NCBI RefSeq assembly: GCF_026342435.1
Contig: NZ_JAPEMT010000001.1
Coordinates: forward strand, 671,993 to 735,992
Reading direction: 5' to 3'
Source of the DNA: Streptomyces sp. NBC_00237
Lineage (GTDB): Bacteria > Actinomycetota > Actinomycetes > Streptomycetales > Streptomycetaceae
DNA: 64,000 nucleotides
In this document: piece after piece, positions 8,619-16,237 of the stretch
Numbering within the stretch: the stretch's first letter is position 1
How the letters are laid out: every line of letters begins with the position of its first letter
The notes under the pieces: model-generated
The model's input: the letters and a program-made list of their open reading frames with translations, nothing else
What the model was told of the DNA's origin: nothing
Database searches by the model: none
Made by a program: the position numbers and the translations under genes

Positions 8619-8726
8619 GAGCGAACGGGTGTGCCAACTGTGCCCCAAGTCGATTGAGCGCGGGGTGCGTTGGGCCCCTCGGGAGCTTGAGACCCGGGTG
8701 GCGAGATTCGAGTCTTCTTTACTCGG

Positions 8727-8763
8727 AAGGGTGGGTGGGACTGATCCCCGCCCACCCACCCTT
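8727..8763. terminator. Perfect 13-bp hairpin between divergent transcription units
   Basis: AAGGGTGGGTGGG (8727-8739) and its exact complement (8751-8763) enclose an 11-base loop. It lies upstream of the minus-strand operon and about 200 bases before the plus-strand winged-helix gene, so it ends no gene in this window. It may insulate the two units or be a relic of the block's insertion. The rest of 8550-8960 holds the operon promoter and the leader hairpin at 8894, and nothing else recognisable. Confidence 0.45.
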
Positions 8764-8893
8764 TCCCGAGCGCGGGACGCGTGCGCGTGACGGGCGTGCG
8801 GGCTTCAACTTGCCCACGGCGTCCGCGAGATGACTTCTTGTGATCGGGTCGCGACCATGTGTTGCGGACGTGTACCGTGCGTCACAACAAGAC

Positions 8894-8927
8894 GACCCCC
8901 ATGCGGGGCCTAAGCCGCATGAGGGTC
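8894..8927 (+). promoter_or_regulatory. Leader hairpin upstream of winged-helix gene
   Basis: GACCCCCATGCGG (8894-8906) pairs with CCGCATGAGGGTC (8915-8927) with one mismatch around the loop GGCCTAAG. It lies 33 bases before the ATG at 8961, in what should be the 5' leader. It could be an operator for the encoded HTH protein or an attenuator-like structure. Confidence 0.45.
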
Positions 8928-8960
8928 TGACCACTGCGAGATCGAATAGAGGCGATCCAC

Positions 8961-9881
8961 ATGGCTATTCAGCAGCTTAGTCGTACCCTCCACGCCCCCG
9001 CCCACCCGATGGCCAAGCCCGGGTACGGGAAGAAGGCGGCGCCCGATCAACTCCCGTTCGACGGCGGCACCTTCGCCCACCTGCCCAGGCGGGAAGCGGC
9101 GATTGCCCGGTACATCGACCTTCTCCCCGACGGCTCCGACATCAGCATCAAGACGCTGGCCAAGGAGATGGAGGGGTACGGGCAGATGGCCGTCGGCAGC
9201 GCGCTGAAGTACCTCACCACCGCCGGGCACCTGCGTCGCTTCGTCGAGGAAGTGTGGGTGGAGCGGGAGGGATACCGGCAGGTCACCCGCACCTGGTTCT
9301 CCCGCACCGCGCGGCACGAGCACTGGTGGCGGGCGTTGCTGTGCGACGACGTGCCCGAGTCCGGCAAGGAGCCGGGCGTACCGGTGGACGAGCCGGGGGA
9401 GGCGGAGCGGCGCGGGTACAGCGCGCTCGCGCGGATCGCCAGGACCGAGCCGCGGCTACCCCTCTCCGCCGCCTCCTGCGAAGCGCTCGCACCGCTCGCG
9501 GGGGAGTGGTTCAAGCGGGGGATGAGCGAGTCGCAGTTCGTGTTGACGCTGACCTTCTGCCTGCCCCAGCCGGTGCGGCACCCCTTCGGGTTCGTGCAGC
9601 AGCGCCTGATCAACGAGATGCCGCCGGAACTCCCGGGCCCGGTGCAAGGGCTGATCGCGGTGGAGTGCACGGGGTGCGGCGTGCCGGGAACGGCCGAGGC
9701 CCTTCCCGGCGGACTGTGCGGGCCCTGCCGGAGCACGCCGTACACGGCGCGGCCCGAGCGGGGGCTGCCCGCCGACGTCGTACGCGGCAAGGCGGACCGC
9801 ATCCGGTACGAGATGGAGGAGCGGCGGCCCTCCAGGAGCCCGGACGGGCACGCCCGAGGGCCCCGGTCGCCGCGCCGCTGA
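8961..9881 (+). CDS. Winged-helix (HTH) protein with C-terminal zinc-ribbon-like cysteines
   Basis: 306 residues. Residues about 35-115 look like a winged helix (IARYIDLLP...SDISIKTLAKEMEGYG, GSALKYLTTAGHLRRF, then a beta wing with EGYRQVTRTWF). A middle region ends in LSESQFVLTLTF-like helices and RLINEMPPELP. Near residue 235 come CTGC and, 15 residues on, CGPC, probably a small zinc knuckle. Such proteins are frequent in Streptomyces accessory regions and resemble plasmid or integrative-element control proteins, but I cannot assign a target. The gene stands alone with a structured leader. Confidence 0.7.
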   Translation: MAIQQLSRTLHAPAHPMAKPGYGKKAAPDQLPFDGGTFAHLPRREAAIARYIDLLPDGSDISIKTLAKEMEGYGQMAVGSALKYLTTAGHLRRFVEEVWVEREGYRQVTRTWFSRTARHEHWWRALLCDDVPESGKEPGVPVDEPGEAERRGYSALARIARTEPRLPLSAASCEALAPLAGEWFKRGMSESQFVLTLTFCLPQPVRHPFGFVQQRLINEMPPELPGPVQGLIAVECTGCGVPGTAEALPGGLCGPCRSTPYTARPERGLPADVVRGKADRIRYEMEERRPSRSPDGHARGPRSPRR

Positions 9882-9947
9882 AGCGGGTTGGCGGCCGGGG
9901 CCCTCGGAGGCGTACGGGCCGGTCGGCCCGGACTCGTACGGCGGAGA

Positions 9948-10523
9948 TCAGACGCTGACGCCGAAGTCCTGGGCGATGCCCGTGAGGCCCGAGGCGTAGC
10001 CCTGGCCCACGGCGCGGAACTTCCACTCGGCGCCGTTGCGGTACAGCTCGCCGAAGACCATCGCGGTCTCGGTGGCGGCGTCCTCGCTCAGGTCGTAGCG
10101 GGCGAGCTCGGTGCCGCCGGCCTGGTTCACGATGCGGATGTACGCGTTGCGGACCTGGCCGAAGTTCTGCGAGCGGGACTCCGCGTCGTAGATCGAGACC
10201 GGGAAGACGATCTTGTCGACGTCGGCGGGCAGCGCGGCCAGGTTGACGTTGATCTGCTCGTCGTCGCCCTCGCCCTCACCGGAGCGGTTGTCGCCGGTGT
10301 GCACGATGGACTGGTCCGGCGTCGCCTTGTTGTTGAAGAAGACGAAGTGGCCGTCCGAGTAGACCTTGCCCGCGGGGTTCACCGCGATGGCGGAGGCGTC
10401 GAGGTCGAACTCCGTGCCCGTGGTCGTGCGGACGTCCCAACCGAGGCCGACCGTGACGGCGGTCAGGCCCGGGGCCTCCTTGGAGAGCGAAACGTTGCCA
10501 CCCTTGCTGAGGCTGACTGCCAT
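9948..10523 (-). CDS. TerD family protein
   Basis: 191 residues, full length for TerD. It begins with the invariant start [17 protein letters not shown] and carries [14 protein letters not shown] and the calcium-binding stretch [14 protein letters not shown], followed by [17 protein letters not shown]. TerD proteins bind Ca2+ in the cytosol and belong to tellurite/stress-response modules; Streptomyces has many paralogs linked to development. The ATG at 10523 has AGGGA at good distance. It is a single gene here without other ter genes. Confidence 0.95.
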   Translation of the reverse strand: MAVSLSKGGNVSLSKEAPGLTAVTVGLGWDVRTTTGTEFDLDASAIAVNPAGKVYSDGHFVFFNNKATPDQSIVHTGDNRSGEGEGDDEQINVNLAALPADVDKIVFPVSIYDAESRSQNFGQVRNAYIRIVNQAGGTELARYDLSEDAATETAMVFGELYRNGAEWKFRAVGQGYASGLTGIAQDFGVSV

Positions 10524-10716
10524 GGGATGTCCCTTTCCTCGTGCGTGATGTGCGGGCTTCGGTATGAGTCCCGAAGCTACCGTCACCCCATCTAACGCGG
10601 CCAGGGGCCCAGGAAGTTCCAGCATCGCCCGGTTCTCTTTACTTTCTTTGCCGAAGCGCACACCCGTACCCCGAAAACGGTGTGACGGACCCGCTGCGAG
10701 CAGGGACTATGGACGC

Positions 10717-11145
10717 ATGTCTGGTCCCTACGTCATCCGTGGCTCCGTCTCCCTCCCGGAGGCCGAGCTCATGTGGCGTTTCTCCAGGTCGTCGGGGCCG
10801 GGCGGGCAGCACGTGAACACCTCCGACACCCGCGTCGAGCTGCGTTTCGACCTCGCGAAGACGGAAGCGCTGCCCGAGGTGTGGAAGGCGCGCGCCCTGG
10901 AGCGGCTGGCCGGGAGGCTGGTCGACGGTGTCGTCTCCGTACAGGCCGCTGAGCACCGCTCGCAGTGGAGGAACCGGGAGACGGCCGCCGTACGGCTCGC
11001 CTCGCTGCTCGCGGAGGCGTCCGCGCCACCGCCCAAGCCGAGGCGGGCGACCAAGATCCCACGGGGGATCAACGAGCGGCGGCTGCGGGAGAAGAAGCAG
11101 CGGAGCCAGACCAAGGGCGGCCGGTCCGGACGCAGCTGGGACTGA
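10717..11145 (+). CDS. arfB: Alternative ribosome-rescue factor / peptidyl-tRNA hydrolase ArfB
   Basis: 142 residues, matching ArfB (YaeJ). The catalytic GGQ motif sits at residues 29-31 in SSGPGGQHVNTSDTRVELRF, and the basic C-terminal tail (REKKQRSQTKGGRSGR) is the part that enters the mRNA channel of a stalled ribosome. It releases the nascent chain on non-stop complexes, backing up tmRNA. It lacks the codon-recognition domains of RF1/RF2. The frame is open to 10564, but ATG 10717 gives the family's normal start. It converges on the flavin reductase gene. Confidence 0.92.
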   Translation: MSGPYVIRGSVSLPEAELMWRFSRSSGPGGQHVNTSDTRVELRFDLAKTEALPEVWKARALERLAGRLVDGVVSVQAAEHRSQWRNRETAAVRLASLLAEASAPPPKPRRATKIPRGINERRLREKKQRSQTKGGRSGRSWD

Positions 11146-11190
11146 GCCCGTAAGGACCCGTTGGGACCCGTAGGGACAGGTCCCGGGCGC

Positions 11191-11793
11191 TCAGCTCAGC
11201 TGGCGGTACCTGCCCCGGAAGTACGTCAGCGGGCCGCCGTCCGTACTCGGCAGATCCACGGCCAGGACGCGGCCGATCACCAGGGTGTGGTCGCCCGCCA
11301 CCACGCGCTGTTCCGTACGGCACTCCACGACCGCCAGCGCGCCCCCCACGAGCGGCGCACCCGACACCTCGCCGCGCTTCCACGGGATGTCCTCGAAGAG
11401 GAGCCGGTCGCTCAGACGGCCCTTCATCGCGAACCGCCCCGCGATGTGCCGCTGGCTCTCGGAGAGCAGGGAGACCGCCCACAGGGGCTGCTCCTCCAGC
11501 AGGTCGTCCATGCGGGAGCCGTTGCGCAGGCTGATCATCACCAGCGGTGGTTCCAGGGACACCGACATGAAGGCGGTCGCCGTCATCCCGACGTCCTCGC
11601 CGCGCGGGCCGCCGTCCTCGTCATGGGCCGTCACCAGCGTCACGCCCGCCGTCAAGCGGGACATCGCAGCGCGGAACTCGTCATCGCTCACCCCCTCAGG
11701 ATGGGGGATCAGGGACGGGCGGGGTGAAGGGAGGGTGCTTTGCGGGGTGGCTTCAGTCGTCTGCAACACATGATCAACGCTAGGCGGGACCAT
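11191..11793 (-). CDS. Flavin reductase-like (FMN-binding split barrel) protein
   Basis: 200 residues of the HpaC/flavin-reductase family: FRAAMSRLTAGVTLVTA, then GMTATAFMSVSLEPPLVMISL (the conserved TA.S..S.P) and a C-terminal HTLVIGRVLAVD segment. These enzymes reduce FMN or FAD with NAD(P)H for two-component monooxygenases. The 40 residues before the domain suggest the true start may be internal; no upstream ribosome site is obvious for ATG 11793. No partner monooxygenase is encoded next to it. Confidence 0.88.
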   Translation of the reverse strand: MVPPSVDHVLQTTEATPQSTLPSPRPSLIPHPEGVSDDEFRAAMSRLTAGVTLVTAHDEDGGPRGEDVGMTATAFMSVSLEPPLVMISLRNGSRMDDLLEEQPLWAVSLLSESQRHIAGRFAMKGRLSDRLLFEDIPWKRGEVSGAPLVGGALAVVECRTEQRVVAGDHTLVIGRVLAVDLPSTDGGPLTYFRGRYRQLS

Positions 11794-11931
11794 GTGCCGG
11801 GCACATCGGGCAGAGGGACCAGACGGGACCTAGGTCCCGCGGGGGTCCCGGGTGCGCGAGGTCTGCGGGGGACGCGTCCCGTGTCCTCCGTTCGCCGCCC
11901 GTTTTCGGCCACACGGGTGCCCGGAACAGGG

Positions 11932-11945
11932 CGGGAGCGCTCCCA
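11932..11945 (+). promoter_or_regulatory. CebR-box-like palindrome upstream of cdgB
   Basis: CGGGAGCGCTCCCA matches the CebR operator of cello-oligosaccharide genes (TGGGAGCGCTCCCA, from memory) at 13 of 14 bases and contains a perfect 12-bp palindrome. It is 171 bases before the cdgB start, with no sugar gene adjacent. Confidence 0.45.
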
Positions 11946-11975
11946 CAAGTGCAACATGAACTTCCGCTACTGGCT

Positions 11976-11991
11976 TGTGACTTGAGTCACA
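11976..11991 (+). promoter_or_regulatory. Crp-type site TGTGA-N6-TCACA upstream of cdgB
   Basis: TGTGACTTGAGTCACA is a perfect inverted repeat. It matches the classical CRP consensus and also the GTG-N6-GNCAC pattern I recall for the Streptomyces cAMP receptor protein. It is 125 bases before the cdgB ATG, in the likely promoter region. Confidence 0.5.
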
Positions 11992-12005
11992 GAAGGAAGT
12001 ATTTG

Positions 12006-12020
12006 TTAACCCTGTGTACC
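12006..12020 (+). promoter_or_regulatory. BldD-like box upstream of cdgB
   Basis: The stretch TTAACCCTGTGTACC fits the BldD pattern (TnACnCwGnGTnA) at eight of nine fixed positions. BldD with c-di-GMP is known to repress cdgB in S. coelicolor, which supports the call. The 11794-12116 gap is otherwise unremarkable. Confidence 0.5.
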
Positions 12021-12116
12021 GGGAGGGAGGCGCGCTGTGATTCAGTGGCGGTGGCAATCGGACGATGAGAAGCCTGGAGTTGCTGTCGTTGCTGTCGAGG
12101 TCTCGGGGAGCGGGCC

Positions 12117-13880
12117 ATGGAGGCCGAGTCGGAGCCGTACGTCCGTCTTGCGACCCTGCGGCAACTGCACCAGGTGGTCGCTGACCTCAACACCGCACGC
12201 AGTCTGTCGGACACCGTGCAGGCCGTCGCCGACGGCATCGTCACCGGTCTCGGATACGAGCTGGCGTGTGTGAATCTCGTACGTCCCGACGGTGATCTCG
12301 TCGTGGCCGCTTTCGCGGGGAACACCGCGGCCGAGGCCCTCATCACCGGCCGGGTCGGCTCGCGCGGCTCGTGGGAGCGGCGGCTGCTGATGGGCGAGCG
12401 GTGGGGCGCACTCCACTTCATCCCGCACCACGAGGGCTGGGTGCTGATGGAGGACGACGTTCCGCAGTGGCACACGGAGGGGCCCGATCCGCGCTTCGCC
12501 GACGAATGGCACCCCAGAGACCGCCTGTACGCGCCGATGTACGCATCGGGCGGCGAGGGCGAACTGATCGGCGTGATCTCCGTCGACCGCCCGCGCGGCG
12601 GACGCCGCCCCGGCGCATGGGGCCAGGAAGCGCTCACGATGTACGCCTCCCAGGCCGCCATCGCCATCACCAACGCTCGGCTCAGGTCGAACATGCAGCG
12701 CGCCCTGGTCCGCCTGGAGCGGGAACAGCAGGCCCTGCGCGCCAGTGAGGAATCCTTCCGCCAAGCCTTCGAGTACGCGCCCAGCGGCATGGCCATCGCC
12801 GAGATGGGCGGCGACCAGCACGGCCGCCTGCTGCGCACGAACGACGCGCTGTGCCGCCTGCTGGGCCGCCCCGCCTCCGCCATGCGCCGGTACTCCTTCG
12901 CCGACCTCGTCCACCACGAGGACGTCGGTACGCTGCTGCGCACGTCGGCGGAGGGCGGGCGCGCCGAACTCCGCCTCCAGCGCCGCGACGGCAGCTTCGT
13001 CTGGGTCAACCTGCGCAACTCCGTCGTCGCCGACACCGCCGACGGGCCCCGCTTCCTCCTCACCCACGTCGAGGACATCGAGGAGCGCAAGCGGCACGAA
13101 CTGCACCTCGCGCACCGCGCCTCCCACGACTCCCTCACCGGCCTGCCCAACAGCGCGGAGCTGAGGGCCCGGCTCTCCGCCCGCCTGTGCCGTCGCCCGC
13201 ACGCGGTGCGCGCGACGGCGGTGGAGGCGCTGGACGCGGCGTACGACGGTGCGTACGACCAGGGGCTGACGTACGGCGACGGCAGTGGTGGACCGGTGGC
13301 GTACGACGACGGGTTCTACGGCGACCCGATGAGCCCGAGGGGCTCGGCGAACCCGATGGGTTCCGCCGGCTCCATGGGGCTGATGGAGGAGGGCGACCCC
13401 GGTTTCTACGACCACCACGTGCACACGGTCGCGCCTCAGGAAGGTGCGGGGGAGGGCGCCCCCGGGCATCCCGACGACGGCACGAAGGGGCTCGCGGTGC
13501 TGTTCTGCGACCTCGACGGCTTCAAGTCCATCAATGACCGCTTCGGGCACCAGGCCGGTGATGCGGTTCTGATCGAAGTGGCACGACGACTGACCACCTG
13601 TGTCCGGGACGGCGACACTGTGGCGCGGCTCGGCGGTGACGAGTTCGTGGTGCTGGCGGACGGTCTTGGCAACGCGGACGCGGCTGATCTCGCGGTCCGG
13701 CTGCGCAACGCGATCATCCCGCCGATCCGGGTGGACGGGCGCGCGGTCCGGGTCGGGGCGAGCTTCGGCATCGGGTGGGCGGAGTGCGGGATGACGGTGG
13801 AGGAAGTCCTCCAGTCCGCCGACCAGCGGATGTACATCGAGAAGCGGTCCCGTTCGAAAGTGCACCGGCGCGCGGGATAG
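12117..13880 (+). CDS. cdgB: GAF-PAS-GGDEF diguanylate cyclase (CdgB)
   Basis: 587 residues, soluble. Domain order: GAF (about 15-190), PAS/PAC (about 215-335, with RDGSFVWVNL and EDIEERKRHE), then GGDEF. The active-site motif GGDEF is intact at 506-510 and the inhibitory I-site RDGD lies at 497-500, so it should make c-di-GMP from two GTP and be product-inhibited. An unusual low-complexity Gly/Asp/Tyr/Met insert of about 100 residues separates the DSLTGLPN helix (about 340) from CDLDGFKSINDRF. CdgB in S. coelicolor controls development through BldD. GGGAG precedes the ATG at the right distance. Confidence 0.93.
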   Translation: MEAESEPYVRLATLRQLHQVVADLNTARSLSDTVQAVADGIVTGLGYELACVNLVRPDGDLVVAAFAGNTAAEALITGRVGSRGSWERRLLMGERWGALHFIPHHEGWVLMEDDVPQWHTEGPDPRFADEWHPRDRLYAPMYASGGEGELIGVISVDRPRGGRRPGAWGQEALTMYASQAAIAITNARLRSNMQRALVRLEREQQALRASEESFRQAFEYAPSGMAIAEMGGDQHGRLLRTNDALCRLLGRPASAMRRYSFADLVHHEDVGTLLRTSAEGGRAELRLQRRDGSFVWVNLRNSVVADTADGPRFLLTHVEDIEERKRHELHLAHRASHDSLTGLPNSAELRARLSARLCRRPHAVRATAVEALDAAYDGAYDQGLTYGDGSGGPVAYDDGFYGDPMSPRGSANPMGSAGSMGLMEEGDPGFYDHHVHTVAPQEGAGEGAPGHPDDGTKGLAVLFCDLDGFKSINDRFGHQAGDAVLIEVARRLTTCVRDGDTVARLGGDEFVVLADGLGNADAADLAVRLRNAIIPPIRVDGRAVRVGASFGIGWAECGMTVEEVLQSADQRMYIEKRSRSKVHRRAG

Positions 13881-14046
13881 CTCCGGGGTGGCTTCGGGAC
13901 GGCTCCGGGGTAGCTCCCGCGCGCGTTCCTCCCCGCACTTCCCCCGGTGCATGCTGTGTTCAACGTCCCAGAGGGCGTTCGCGCGCACCAGGTAGGCTCG
14001 CCCGGTCGGCGATGCTGGCGGAAACATGGTGAGGAGTGACGCTGGG

Positions 14047-15042
14047 ATGACGGCCGCGAACAACGGCACGGGCACGCCTGAGGACGACGATCCGTTCGGC
14101 TACCTCTACGAGGACGGACGTGCGGCGGGCGCTCAGCCGCCGAGCTCGGGCGGCGGCTACGGCTACCCGAGCGCGTCGTCGCAGCGCGGGGTCCCCAGGA
14201 CGTCGTACAACCAGGTCCGGCCGGTCGGCGAGCGCCAGTACGGGCAGCAGGGTCAGGGCCAGCAGGGCCAGGGTCAGGCGACCCAGGCGTTCCCGCAGCA
14301 GGGCCAGCCGGGACAGCAGCAGTACGGGCAGCCCAACGCGCACTACGCGGCCCCCGAGACGCAGCCGGGCGGCGCCCCTCGCGGTCCGGCCGAGTCGCCG
14401 GGCGACCAGGGGCGCGGCGGGCGCGGGCGCGGGCCCAACACCCGGGGGCTGCTGATCGGCGCGATCGCGGTGGTCGCGGCCGTGGTGATCGGCATCGGTG
14501 TGGCGCTGATCAACGGCAAGGACAAGCCGGAGGACAAGGCGTCCGGCAAGGACGGCGCGACCTCGGGCCAGCAGCAGAAGCCGTCGCCGACGGCGGAGCC
14601 GACCGAGGGCGACAAGCCGCCGACGGAGCTGCCGAAGTCGGATGCGGCGCTGTTGATGCTGTCGCCGGGGCTGAGTGCGGTGAAGGACGTGCCGGGGGCG
14701 ACGTCCGATTCGAAGACGTACGTGCCGCTGAGCCAGCCGAATTCGTCGGCGACGTGGACGGTGAAGGTGCCGGAGGCGGGTCAGTACAAGCTGTCCGTCG
14801 ATTACGGAGTGCCGGGCCGCGATACCAAGGCCGACCTGACGGTCAACGGCAAGCCGCACCAGACCGGGCTGCGGATGAAGAACTTCGCCAATGCTCAGGC
14901 CGACGCCTGGGACAAGGGCTGGACCAACACCTGGGCCCAGGTGAGCGCCAAGCAGGGCGAGAACACGTTCGTGATCTCGTGCCCGGCCGGGTGTGAGGTC
15001 AACCTGGACAGAGTGGCGTTGCAGCCGCTGAAGAAGCAGTAG
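14047..15042 (+). CDS. Membrane-anchored protein with C-terminal carbohydrate-binding module
   Basis: 331 residues. The N-terminal about 130 residues are disordered and Gln/Gly/Pro-rich (repeated QQGQGQ, GQPG). One transmembrane helix follows (LLIGAIAVVAAVVIGIGVAL), then a Lys/Pro linker and a CBM6/35-like beta-sandwich (SATWTVKVPEAGQYKLSVDYG, ADLTVNGKPHQTG, VNLDRVALQPL). The topology suggests a cytoplasmic Q-rich tail and an outside sugar-binding head, perhaps a cell-wall glycan receptor. ATG 14047 follows GAGGAG by ten bases; ATG 14026 is also possible. A TAGGCT -10 box at 13993-13998 is the probable promoter. Confidence 0.75.
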   Translation: MTAANNGTGTPEDDDPFGYLYEDGRAAGAQPPSSGGGYGYPSASSQRGVPRTSYNQVRPVGERQYGQQGQGQQGQGQATQAFPQQGQPGQQQYGQPNAHYAAPETQPGGAPRGPAESPGDQGRGGRGRGPNTRGLLIGAIAVVAAVVIGIGVALINGKDKPEDKASGKDGATSGQQQKPSPTAEPTEGDKPPTELPKSDAALLMLSPGLSAVKDVPGATSDSKTYVPLSQPNSSATWTVKVPEAGQYKLSVDYGVPGRDTKADLTVNGKPHQTGLRMKNFANAQADAWDKGWTNTWAQVSAKQGENTFVISCPAGCEVNLDRVALQPLKKQ

Positions 15043-15059
15043 GACGAAACAGCGAGGTG

Positions 15060-15094
15060 GGCCCCCGTCGGGACTGAGTGTTCCGGCGGGGGCC
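15060..15094. terminator. Bidirectional terminator between convergent genes
   Basis: GGCCCCCG and CGGGGGCC form the outer stem around GGGACTGAGTGTTCC, between the stop at 15042 and the convergent stop at 15114. Confidence 0.6.
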
Positions 15095-15113
15095 TTCGCG
15101 TGCGCGCTGCTTG

Positions 15114-15962
15114 CTACTTGACCGTCGTCAGGAAGTGCGCCACCGTCGCGGCCATCGCGTCGCGGCCGGGGGTGAGGTACTTGCGCGGGTCGACGGTGGA
15201 GGGGTTCGCCTCCAGGTACGCGCGGGCCGCGCCCGTGAAGGCCGTGTTGAGGGCCGTGCCGACGTTGATCTTGACCATTCCGGCGGCCACGGCACGGCGG
15301 ATCTCGTCGTCCGGGACACCGGAGGAGCCGTGCAGGACGAGGGGGACCGGGACGGCCTCCTTGAGCGCGGCGATCAGGGTGTGGTCGAGGGTGGCCGTGC
15401 GTTCGGTCATGGCGTGCGAGGAGCCGACCGCGACGGCGAGGGCGTCGACGCCGGTGTCCGCGACGTAAGTGGCGGCCTCCTGGGGGTCGGTCCTTACCCC
15501 GGGGGTGTGCGCGTCGAGTGCGGCCTCCCCTTCCTTGCCGCCGACCTTGCCGAGTTCGGCCTCGATCCAGATGCCGCGCCGGTGGCCCCAGCGGACGGCT
15601 TCGGCGGTGGCCTTGACGTTGTCGTCGTAGCTCAGCTTCGAGGCGTCGAACATCGCGGAGCTGAAGCCTGCCTCGTGGGCGGCGTGCAGGAGCTCGACGG
15701 AGACGACGTGGTCGAGGTGGAGGGAGAGCGGGGCCGAGGAGGAGCGGGCGACGGCGGCGGCTGCGGCGGCGATGGCGAGGACGTTGCCGCCGTGGAACCT
15801 GACGGCGTTCTCGGAGATCTGGAGGACGGCGGGGGAGTTGGCTTGTTCGGCTCCGGCCGCGATGGCTTCGGCGTGTTCGAGGGTGATGACGTTGAAGGCG
15901 GCGAGGGCGGTGCCTTGGGCTGTGGCGGCGGCGATGAGGTCGCCGGTGGGGTGGAGGGGCAT
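15114..15962 (-). CDS. Class II aldolase, tagatose/fructose-1,6-bisphosphate type
   Basis: 282 residues of the class II (zinc) aldolase family. Ligand motifs are visible: HLDHV near residue 80, IEAELGKVGG, LHGSSGVPDDEI and KINVGTALNTAFTGA. The short form and ELGKVGG pattern resemble KbaY/GatY-type tagatose-bisphosphate aldolases more than glycolytic FbaA. With the PfkB kinase upstream it would split a hexose-1,6-bisphosphate to two trioses, completing amino-sugar breakdown. The ATG at 15962 follows AGGA by nine bases; longer frames run into the GC repeat. Confidence 0.85.
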   Translation of the reverse strand: MPLHPTGDLIAAATAQGTALAAFNVITLEHAEAIAAGAEQANSPAVLQISENAVRFHGGNVLAIAAAAAAVARSSSAPLSLHLDHVVSVELLHAAHEAGFSSAMFDASKLSYDDNVKATAEAVRWGHRRGIWIEAELGKVGGKEGEAALDAHTPGVRTDPQEAATYVADTGVDALAVAVGSSHAMTERTATLDHTLIAALKEAVPVPLVLHGSSGVPDDEIRRAVAAGMVKINVGTALNTAFTGAARAYLEANPSTVDPRKYLTPGRDAMAATVAHFLTTVK

Positions 15963-16029
15963 GGGAGGGGTTCCTGTTCTGGGTGGGGCGGTACGGGGTG
16001 GAGCGGGGCTCCCTCGGAGGGGGCGGGCG

Positions 16030-16235
16030 GTAGCGGGGCTGGGCGGGGGTGCTCCGGGGTGGGCCCGGAGCGGAGGGGGCCGCCCCCTTGCCCGCCCGTT
16101 CCGCCCCCGGGGGGCGGCCCCGCCGCCCAAGGAGGCTGGGCGGAAGCGGAGGCGGAGCCCAAGGGGGCTGGGCGGAGGGCGGAGCCCAAGGGGGCTGGGC
16201 GGCCTCGCCGCCCAAGGGGGCGAGGCGAGCCCGGT
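16030..16235. repeat. GC-rich dispersed intergenic repeat, copy 1
   Basis: The 275-base gap between kinase and aldolase genes holds repeats of the AAGGGGGCTGGGCGG type and GGGCGGCCCCGCCGCCCAAGG, the same words as in the gaps at 19.7, 43.9, 48.6 and 52.1 kb. It probably separates the two genes without ending their shared role. Confidence 0.7.
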
Positions 16236-16237
16236 GG

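Noticed and set aside
8690..8720. T-arm-like sequence GAGATTCGAGTC next to the hairpin at 8727, as a possible tRNA attachment-site remnant
   Set aside because: No acceptor, D or anticodon arm can be folded around it and no matching second copy was seen at the other edge of the block.
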